A stretch of DNA of 5,729 nt from contig JAZQGR010000010.1 of the NCBI GenBank assembly GCA_045540115.1, positions 1 through 5,729 on the forward strand, in the 5' to 3' direction. Under the pieces are notes generated by a model. That model was not told the origin of the DNA. It did not search any database and saw only the letters and a program-made list of their open reading frames with translations. Position 1 is the first letter of the stretch. Every line of letters starts with the position of its first letter. The position numbers were made by a program, and so were the translations under genes. The DNA is from Colimorpha_A sp045540115 (lineage in GTDB: Bacteria; Bacillota; Clostridia; Oscillospirales; CAG-272). Positions 1 to 5,441 of this stretch are shown here, piece after piece.

Positions 1-328
1 TACGGATCTCGCAAAAGTCACCAAGAACAACAAGAACGAAGCAATCGACCTTAATGCAACCGGCGTTGAGCTGAAGAAGGGCGATATGATCGTATTCCTT
101 ATTGAAGACGAAAGCAACGGAAGCCGTTCCGGTATCGTCAAAGACGCTGCAAGCGTTACCCTTACCGAGGTTAAGGCTCCTGCAGGCGGCAACGAAGGAT
201 CTACCGGCGGCAACGAAGGAACCACGGGTGGAACCACCAACCCCGATACAAGCGATGCTCTCGTAGCTTCTCTCGTAGTTGCAGTTGTAGCAGGTGTTGC
301 ACTTGTTGCTTCCAAGAAAAGAAGATAA
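1..328 (+). CDS. C-terminal part of a cell-surface protein with a sorting-like anchor (5' truncated)
   Basis: The reading frame is open from base 2 to a TAA at 326-328, so the gene begins before the window. An internal ATG at 86 has no convincing ribosome binding site and is probably just an internal methionine. About 108 residues are visible. The first 60 or so belong to a polar extracellular domain I do not recognise (it includes LKKGDMIVFLIEDE). Then comes a flexible Gly/Asn/Glu/Thr linker with two 7-residue repeats, then NPDTSD, a hydrophobic segment of about 18 residues and the basic end SKKRR. That order (linker, short Pro-Thr motif, membrane helix, positive tail) is the architecture of Gram-positive sorting signals. 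The motif departs from LPXTG, so the protein may use a variant sortase or may stay as a C-terminally membrane-anchored protein. The protein acts outside the cell; its function is unknown. A strong terminator follows, so it probably belongs to a different transcription unit from the downstream genes. Confidence 0.85.
   Translation, partial: TDLAKVTKNNKNEAIDLNATGVELKKGDMIVFLIEDESNGSRSGIVKDAASVTLTEVKAPAGGNEGSTGGNEGTTGGTTNPDTSDALVASLVVAVVAGVALVASKKRR
185..226 (+). repeat. Two tandem 21-base repeats encoding GGNEG(S/T)T
   Basis: Units at 185-205 and 206-226 share the first 15 bases exactly (GGCGGCAACGAAGGA) and encode GGNEGST and GGNEGTT. A degenerate third start (GGTT) follows at 227-238. They form the spacer between the folded domain and the membrane anchor of the first gene. 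Repeat number in such linkers can vary between strains by slippage, but that is inference. Confidence 0.85.
239..325 (+). other. Sorting-signal-like C-terminal tail (NPDTSD, membrane helix, KKRR)
   Basis: Codons 239-256 read NPDTSD. Codons 257-310 encode an Ala/Val/Leu-rich helix, and codons 311-325 encode SKKRR directly before the stop. The spacing matches a sortase substrate tail. The residue after Thr is Ser where canonical motifs have Gly, so cleavage by a standard sortase is uncertain. Confidence 0.65.
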
Positions 329-369
329 TTATTCATTCTTTGAGCTAAGGAATAACGAATAAAGCTTCA

Positions 370-390
370 GGCGAGGAAGGCTTCCTCACC
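370..390 (+). other. Small hairpin in the intergenic leader
   Basis: GG-C-GAGGAA at 370-378 pairs with TTCCTC-A-CC at 382-390 around a GGC loop, with one C-A mismatch. No T-run follows, so it is not a terminator by itself. It lies 16 bases before the strong terminator stem and could be part of a structured leader if transcription of the operon starts upstream of it. That function is speculative. Confidence 0.45.
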
Positions 391-406
391 CAAATGTAAA
401 AGACCG

Positions 407-447
407 TGCCCCTTACTGAAATGAATATCAGTAAGGGGCATATTTTT
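407..447 (+). terminator. Intrinsic (rho-independent) terminator
   Basis: TGCCCCTTACTGA (407-419) and TCAGTAAGGGGCA (428-440) form a perfect 13-bp stem with an 8-base loop, followed directly by TATTTTT (441-447). The T-run is on the + strand side only; read on the other strand the stem is followed by CGGTC, so the polarity is +. It lies 79 bases after the stop of the first gene, which it probably terminates. It also lies so close to the next gene (start at 473) that no promoter fits between them, so it may act as an attenuator for the downstream operon. Confidence 0.9.
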
Positions 448-472
448 AGGATTATTTCCAAGGAGCAAGTAA

Positions 473-2050
473 ATGAAAAAAATTATCTGTACGTGCCTTG
501 CAATCGTCATGCTGGCTACGTCGTTTCTCTTCTCTTGCAATGATAAAAAGGATGGTGGATCAGCTGTGAATGACAATAAAAACCTTGTAATGTGGACGGG
601 TCACGGCTTCGATAAGGTTCGAACCGAAATGAAAGTGCCGAAGAAGCCCTCGACCGAGTACACGGTATACATGGCTAAAAATGAGAGCGAGGGCGCAAGC
701 ATCGCTATACGTACAAATTATAAGACAGAACCCTTGAGCTTCAAGATCCTGTCGGGTGAAAACGATCATATAACTGTGAGCGTTTTTCACGTTATGGAAA
801 TACTCAAGCTCGGACGCAAGCAGTGGACAGACCCCTGCGCGCCGCTCGGCCCCGGCAAACGATTCGCGATCAAGCCGGATGAAACGATGGCAATATTTGC
901 CGACTTCAAGACGACGGCGGACACCCCCGCAGGTGACTACGTTTATGAGCTTGGCGTAACGGATAGCAAAGGCAACGTTCTTAACAAGGTTAAGATCACT
1001 GTCCACGTTTGGGATTTTGCAATGCCCGAAGAACACAAATTCCAGACCGCGGTCGGAAATCACTGGGTGGTTGAGCAATATGAGATGCTCCGCGACCATA
1101 ACCTCAGCGGCTATCATCTGCCGCACGGCATCCTCGACGAGCGTTCGGATAAATATATGTCCGATCCGAGAATAACTTCGTTCAAGATACCGATCCCGAA
1201 GCATCCCGACGGGTCTTACGACGTGGAAGAGCTTACTAAGATCTATAACAAGCTCAAGACCAATGAGGATTGGTTCAGAAAGGCGTATTTCTACCCGATC
1301 GATGAGCCCTCGACACCTGAGGATATCGATAAGTTTGAGATCTATTGTAAACAGCTCCGCGATCTTTTCCCCGATATCAGAATCACGGTTCCTTACTATA
1401 AGGATCTTCAGATCACGCCCGAGCTCGACCAGATCGACTTTATGGATCAGTACGTTGACCTCCATTGCCCGAAGCTTGCGCTTTGGAATGATGATTATAT
1501 TTACAGCGAGGAGCAGAAGGAAAAGTACCCCTCATTTGCTGAACGAATGAAGGCGCTTCAGGAGAAAGGCGAGACCGTATGGGCTTACGTTTGTAACTAT
1601 CCTATCGCGCCTTACCTAAACGTCAAGGTCGACGATGAGGGAATCGAAAGCCGCGTCCTCTTCTGGCAGTTCTATCAGAGAAGTATTGAAGGCTTTCTCT
1701 ATTGGCATACAGCCGACTATTCCCATCTCGGTAACGGCGGTAATCCTTGGGACAGTGTAGACACCTTCCAGAACGGCATCTACGGCGACGGTATCCTCAT
1801 CTATACGGGTACCGGTGCAGGACTTCCCTATAACGTTCCCGTAGGCTGTATCCGTCTTAAGCTTATACGCGACGGTATCGATGATATCGAGCTTCTCTAT
1901 ATGGCGGAAGAGTTGTTCGGACGCGAATGGGTCGACGAAAGAGCTAATAAGGTTTCGAAGACGCTCATATCCGTTGACGTATCGAGCGACGAGTTTGCCG
2001 CTCTCCGTATCGAGATCGGTAACGCTGTCGAAAAGGAGCTTAACAAATAA
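473..2050 (+). CDS. Lipoprotein of the GH123/DUF4091 glycoside-hydrolase-like family, upstream copy
   Basis: This is a predicted membrane-tethered glycosidase of 525 residues acting outside the cell. An AAGGAG at 460-465, 7 bases before the ATG, fixes the start. Residues 1-21 are a lipoprotein signal peptide ending in LFS before Cys22, followed by a short polar tether (about 23-37). Residues 38 to about 183 look like the N-terminal beta-sandwich that precedes the catalytic barrel in this family, ending at HVWDF (178-182). The rest matches the GH123 catalytic domain formerly called DUF4091. The family-typical features are YPIDEP with D277-E278, GFLYWH (407-412), NPWD (424-427) and RDGIDDIELL (466-475). 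In characterised GH123 enzymes an adjacent Asp-Glu pair performs substrate-assisted hydrolysis of beta-N-acetylgalactosaminides, and D277-E278 is the obvious candidate here. Many DUF4091 proteins have no known substrate, so the GalNAc specificity is inference. The next gene is its paralogue, starting 38 bases downstream. Confidence 0.87.
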   Translation: MKKIICTCLAIVMLATSFLFSCNDKKDGGSAVNDNKNLVMWTGHGFDKVRTEMKVPKKPSTEYTVYMAKNESEGASIAIRTNYKTEPLSFKILSGENDHITVSVFHVMEILKLGRKQWTDPCAPLGPGKRFAIKPDETMAIFADFKTTADTPAGDYVYELGVTDSKGNVLNKVKITVHVWDFAMPEEHKFQTAVGNHWVVEQYEMLRDHNLSGYHLPHGILDERSDKYMSDPRITSFKIPIPKHPDGSYDVEELTKIYNKLKTNEDWFRKAYFYPIDEPSTPEDIDKFEIYCKQLRDLFPDIRITVPYYKDLQITPELDQIDFMDQYVDLHCPKLALWNDDYIYSEEQKEKYPSFAERMKALQEKGETVWAYVCNYPIAPYLNVKVDDEGIESRVLFWQFYQRSIEGFLYWHTADYSHLGNGGNPWDSVDTFQNGIYGDGILIYTGTGAGLPYNVPVGCIRLKLIRDGIDDIELLYMAEELFGREWVDERANKVSKTLISVDVSSDEFAALRIEIGNAVEKELNK

Positions 2051-2088
2051 ATAACGTTGAAGATCAGGTCTTCTCGAAAGGAGCCGAA

Positions 2089-3879
2089 ATGAAAAACAGA
2101 CTTCTCAGTATATTCCTGATTTTGACAACTCTGTTAATGACATTTGGGTGTGCTGCCGACAGACCGAGCACGTCAAAGCCGGAAACTACAACGTTGGATA
2201 CGACCGAAGGCTCAACAACCGAACCGACCGAAACAACGGCATCACAGACAACGGACGGAACGACTGAGCCCGCAGATACGACCGCATCGGAAACAACGCC
2301 GACAACCACCCCGAAACCCGAAACGACTAAGCCGACTACAACAAATCCGGTTACGACAACCGCGCCCACAACAACTGCCCCTGAGGATTACGAGGATCCG
2401 GTGTCAGGCTCGCTCGTAATGTGGACGGGGCACGGCTTCGATAAGCTGAGCACCGAAATGAGCGTGCCAAGCGATCCCGTGACCGACTATACCGTAACTC
2501 TCGCAAAGAATGAGACGGAGGGCATGCAAATTGCGATCCGTACCGATTGCGATACAGGCTTCCTGAATTTCAAGGTGCTTTCGGGAAATAACACGCATAT
2601 AACCGTAAACGCTTATCACGTTATGGAGATCCTTGAGCTTGATGGCAAAAAGTGGACGGATCCCGCCGCTCCGCTTGCTTCAAACAAGCGTTTCAAGCTT
2701 GCAAAGGATGAAACCATGGCAATCCTCGTCGAGTTCAAGACTACTGTAAGCACGCCTGAAGGCGACTACGAGTATGAGCTTGGCGTCACCGACCTGAACG
2801 GAAACGTGATCGAAAAGGTCAGAATAACTGTTCACGTCTGGAATTTCTCGATGCCCGAGAAGCCGAGATTCCAGAGTGCAGTAGGTAATCATGCCCTCGT
2901 GTATCAGTACGATATGCTCCTCGAGCATAACCTTTCGGGGTCGAATTTGCCTTACGATATCCTCGATGATAAAGCAAACGCTTATATGTCGGACCCGCGC
3001 GTGACAACGATCAGAATTCCCGTCCCCAAAAACGCTGACGGCGAGGTTAATACCGACAAGCTGCTTGAATATTACGGAAAGATAAAATCAAATCCCGAAT
3101 GGTTCAGTAAGGCTTATTTCTACCCAATCGACGAGCCGTCGACGAAGGAGGATCTTGAAAAGTTTGAGGCTATCTGTAAGCAGCTTCGCGAGCTTTGCCC
3201 CGATATAAGGATAACGGTTCCTTTCTACACCGATGTTCAGGTAGGCCTTTTCACAGATCAGATAGACTTCATGGATAAGTACGTCGATATCCATTGTCCG
3301 AAGCTTGCGCTCTGGGACGAGGATCAGGTGTATGACAAATATCAGATGTGGCTATACGATCCCGTTGGCGAACGAATGAAGGCATTTCAGAAAAAGGGCG
3401 AGACCGTATGGTCGTACGTATGTAACTACCCGCTTGCCCCTTACCTTAATGTAAAGGTTGACGATGAGGGAATCGAGAGCCGAGTCCTCTTCTGGCAATT
3501 CTATCAGAGAGATATTGAAGGATTCCTCTATTGGCATTCTGCCGATTATTCTCACCTCGGCAACGGTGGTAATCCTTGGGACAGCGTAGATACCTTCCAG
3601 AACGGCATCTACGGCGACGGGATCCTCATTTATACGGGCACGGGCGCAGGACTTCCAAGTTATACGCCTATCGCTTCGATACGTTTGAAGATTATTCGCG
3701 ACGGTATCGATGATATCGAGCTTCTCTATATGGCAGAGGAGCTGTTCGGACGCGAATGGGTAGACGAAAGGGCAAATAAGGTCTCCAAGTCGCTCATATC
3801 CGTTGACGTATCGAGCGACGAGTTCGCCGCTCTCCGTCTTGAGATCGGTAACGCTGTCGAAAAGGAGCTTAATAAGTAA
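2089..3879 (+). CDS. Lipoprotein of the GH123/DUF4091 glycoside-hydrolase-like family, downstream copy with long Thr-rich tether
   Basis: This is the paralogue of the preceding gene, with 596 residues. An AAGGAG at 2078-2083, 5 bases before the ATG, supports the start. The signal peptide ends in TFG before Cys21, a looser lipobox than usual but with the right n-, h- and c-region order. Residues 22-108 form a Thr/Pro/Glu-rich low-complexity tether. The N-terminal beta-sandwich-like region spans about 109-254 (HVWNF at 249-253) and the GH123-type catalytic region runs from there to the C-terminus. The candidate catalytic pair is D348-E349 in YPIDEP; GFLYWH (478-483) and RDGIDDIELL (537-546) are also kept. 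All three motifs are identical to those of the upstream copy, so both look catalytically competent. The divergent N-terminal half and a changed 7-residue patch at 524-530 suggest the two differ in substrate or subsite preference, which is inference. It is followed by a solute-binding-protein gene after 47 bases, with no + strand terminator. Confidence 0.87.
   Translation: MKNRLLSIFLILTTLLMTFGCAADRPSTSKPETTTLDTTEGSTTEPTETTASQTTDGTTEPADTTASETTPTTTPKPETTKPTTTNPVTTTAPTTTAPEDYEDPVSGSLVMWTGHGFDKLSTEMSVPSDPVTDYTVTLAKNETEGMQIAIRTDCDTGFLNFKVLSGNNTHITVNAYHVMEILELDGKKWTDPAAPLASNKRFKLAKDETMAILVEFKTTVSTPEGDYEYELGVTDLNGNVIEKVRITVHVWNFSMPEKPRFQSAVGNHALVYQYDMLLEHNLSGSNLPYDILDDKANAYMSDPRVTTIRIPVPKNADGEVNTDKLLEYYGKIKSNPEWFSKAYFYPIDEPSTKEDLEKFEAICKQLRELCPDIRITVPFYTDVQVGLFTDQIDFMDKYVDIHCPKLALWDEDQVYDKYQMWLYDPVGERMKAFQKKGETVWSYVCNYPLAPYLNVKVDDEGIESRVLFWQFYQRDIEGFLYWHSADYSHLGNGGNPWDSVDTFQNGIYGDGILIYTGTGAGLPSYTPIASIRLKIIRDGIDDIELLYMAEELFGREWVDERANKVSKSLISVDVSSDEFAALRLEIGNAVEKELNK
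2152..2412 (+). repeat. Thr/Pro-rich low-complexity tether region
   Basis: Codons for residues 22-108 of the second GH123-like protein contain about 33 threonines in 87 residues, with recurring ETT, PTTT and TTTAP units. It replaces the 15-residue polar tether of the upstream copy and accounts exactly for the 71-residue length difference. Such sequences are extended and often serve as wall-spanning linkers; in some organisms they are O-glycosylated, which cannot be judged here. The skewed composition also makes an open frame on the opposite strand, which I regard as an artefact. Confidence 0.85.
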
Positions 3880-3902
3880 AAAACGCACAATGTGCGAAAA
3901 AA
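3878..3902. repeat. Inverted repeat flanked by A-runs, terminator-shaped on the minus strand
   Basis: CGCAC (3884-3888) and GTGCG (3892-3896) form a 5-bp stem around AAT, preceded by six A (3878-3883) and followed by six A (3897-3902). On the + strand there is no T-run, so it should not stop operon transcription. Read on the minus strand, the stem is followed by TTTTTT, the form of a weak intrinsic terminator. It could stop antisense transcripts or be chance; no minus-strand gene is supported here. Confidence 0.45.
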
Positions 3903-3911
3903 TATTCCGAA

Positions 3912-3917
3912 AAGGAG
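3912..3917 (+). promoter_or_regulatory. Ribosome binding site that decides between two start codons
   Basis: AAGGAG lies 3 bases before an ATG at 3921 and 9 bases before a second in-frame ATG at 3927. The other operon genes have 5 to 7 bases of spacing. The 3-base spacing is too tight for efficient initiation, and the second ATG gives the usual MKK start of a signal peptide, so 3927 is preferred. Confidence 0.7.
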
Positions 3918-3926
3918 AAAATGACT

Positions 3927-5399
3927 ATGAAGAAATTTTTAGTGTTTCTTATTGCTGCTTGCATGCTTATTACTTGCTTTGCTTGCGGTGGTAACGACAA
4001 GGACAAAAAGCCCGGCGGATCCGGCGGCGGCAATCTGACCACCGGCGAAAGATGGGCAAACCTTCCCGACAAGGATTATGACGGAAAGGATTTCCGAATA
4101 AGCACAAGAGGCGGCTACGGTGCTATTGAGGTTGTCGTTGCCGACGAAAGCTCCGAAAATGTTGTCGATCAGGCTATCATTTACAGAAATGCAAGAGTTG
4201 AAGACAGATTTGATATTTATATCGACTGTCAGAACAATGACGGTACCGCATTTGCGCATACCAACCTCGTTCTTGCTGCCTGCACAGAGCAGACTGATGT
4301 CTTTGATCTCGCAATGACATACGTTTACGAGAGTGCGCCACTTATCACAAACGGATTCGTTCTTAACTGGAATAAGCTCCCTTATACAAATCTCGATCAG
4401 TCACAGTGGATAAACGGTATGAATGATGCGTTCTCCGTTCGTGATGCTGTCTATACGACGATCTCGAAGATGTGCATATCTATTCTTGAGGAGACTGCAG
4501 TTATGCTTTACAACCGTGATCTCGGTAACGAATGGAAGGGTGACGAATTTTCCGCTCAGTTCATTGAGACCGTTCTTGCAGGTGACGGAGTAGAGGGTGG
4601 CTGGACTTACGATTACCTTATGAGTCTCGTAAACGAGTACGGTTGGGTTGATGCTACCAATGACGGACGTACCGGCGACGATACCTATGCATTCTATATG
4701 ACTCGTGACTGGTCTATCGATACTTGGCACGCTGCATGGGAAATGCCCTGCATTAAGAACACGGTCGAAAACGGACTTGAGGACATTATTATGAACGATA
4801 AGTACCTCACCTACGCAAGCAGAATGCAGACCATGTACTACGACACCCCCGCTATTTACTATAGCACAAGAAGTGGAGCAAACGACGCGTTCGCGGCAGA
4901 CAGAGCTCTCTTTGTTACCGCTGTACTTGGCGATACGCACAACGTAATTTCCAACAAGATGGAATCTACTTATACTATCCTTCCTCAGCCTAAGTTTGAT
5001 GAAAATCAGAAGGAATACCGTTCGGCAATGTTTGATAACTACTCTGTAATGTCGATTCCGATTACTGCAGATCCGGAATTTGTTTCTCTTATTGTTGAAG
5101 CACTTTCGATCGCTTCCGAAGAAAACGTATATTCTGCATACCGTTACGATACTCTTCAGGGAACAGGTGTATCCGATGCTGACTCGATTGAAATGCTTGA
5201 TATCGTTCTTAACAATACAACTTGGGATATCGCAACTCTTCTCAGTAGTAACGTTCGTATGATAAATATGGTTCGCTACGACGTTATCAACAACATTCAG
5301 AGCAGTCAGATCTCGCAGACCTACAAGTCCCGTCAGGGAGAAATCAAGGACTCACTTACAGCTATCATGAATGCCTTCGACGCATTCCAAGATAACTGA
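3927..5399 (+). CDS. Lipoprotein resembling an ABC-importer extracellular solute-binding protein
   Basis: This is a predicted solute-capturing lipoprotein of 490 residues from ATG 3927 (492 if ATG 3921 is used). The signal peptide has a KK start, a hydrophobic core and CFA before Cys20, then a Gly/Lys/Asp-rich tether to about residue 36. The mature N-terminus carries DYDGKDFRI (about 50-58), then a region with the order ESSENVVDQAIIYRN and RVEDRFDI. This matches the N-terminal lobe of the large solute-binding proteins common in Clostridia, where the first beta strand is followed by a helix with paired Asn/Arg and a 'variable ERF' segment. No enzyme motif was found. The assignment rests on general resemblance, size and lipoprotein form; the ligand is unknown. 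No permease or ATPase gene is visible, so the partner transporter must lie beyond the window or elsewhere. Its place after two glycosidase-like genes suggests it binds a released oligosaccharide. The next gene starts 42 bases later. Confidence 0.72.
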   Translation: MKKFLVFLIAACMLITCFACGGNDKDKKPGGSGGGNLTTGERWANLPDKDYDGKDFRISTRGGYGAIEVVVADESSENVVDQAIIYRNARVEDRFDIYIDCQNNDGTAFAHTNLVLAACTEQTDVFDLAMTYVYESAPLITNGFVLNWNKLPYTNLDQSQWINGMNDAFSVRDAVYTTISKMCISILEETAVMLYNRDLGNEWKGDEFSAQFIETVLAGDGVEGGWTYDYLMSLVNEYGWVDATNDGRTGDDTYAFYMTRDWSIDTWHAAWEMPCIKNTVENGLEDIIMNDKYLTYASRMQTMYYDTPAIYYSTRSGANDAFAADRALFVTAVLGDTHNVISNKMESTYTILPQPKFDENQKEYRSAMFDNYSVMSIPITADPEFVSLIVEALSIASEENVYSAYRYDTLQGTGVSDADSIEMLDIVLNNTTWDIATLLSSNVRMINMVRYDVINNIQSSQISQTYKSRQGEIKDSLTAIMNAFDAFQDN

Positions 5400-5441
5400 T
5401 TTGCAATCAGAATCACACACAATTAAGAAAGGGGCATAAGA

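Larger units (their letters stand above)
584..3879 (+). repeat. Tandem gene duplication (copy units 584-2050 and 2413-3879)
   Basis: The two units encode 488 residues each, starting at LVMWTGHGFDK and ending at AVEKELNK, and align end to end without gaps. My hand count gives about 204 of 328 identical residues in the first part and about 147 of 160 in the last part (from GETVW onward), roughly 72% overall. At the 3' ends there are identical DNA stretches of about 30 bases (for example within 1964-2000). Signal peptides and tethers are unrelated or only loosely similar, so the homology begins just after the tether. Confidence 0.92.

Noticed and set aside
303..329. Possible promoter, TTGTTG with GATAAT 15 bases later
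   Set aside because: The -10 is good (5 of 6) but the -35 matches only 3 of 6 and the spacing is short. It overlaps the 3' end of the first gene, so it could be chance. It would fit the attenuation idea but is too weak to annotate.
560..1465. Long open frame on the minus strand (about 301 codons)
   Set aside because: It lies wholly opposite the first GH123-like gene, whose protein is clearly conserved in its paralogue, and its translation shows no recognisable domain. The codon bias of the + strand gene explains the lack of stops.
2059..2075. Small inverted repeat GAAGA/TCTTC between the two GH123-like genes
   Set aside because: It is only 5 bp with no T-run after it; this is expected by chance and is not a terminator.
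2064..2369. Minus-strand open frame encoding a Val/Gly/Ser-rich protein
   Set aside because: It is the complement of the Thr-rich tether (ACN codons read as NGT), so the repetitive composition is an artefact of the opposite strand.
3352..3888. Minus-strand open frame of about 178 codons
   Set aside because: It is fully antisense to the conserved 3' end of the second GH123-like gene, with no domain and no plausible ribosome binding site noted.
4401..4940. Minus-strand open frame of about 179 codons
   Set aside because: It is antisense to the solute-binding-protein gene, which has a good start, signal peptide and full-length frame; the minus product is not recognisable.
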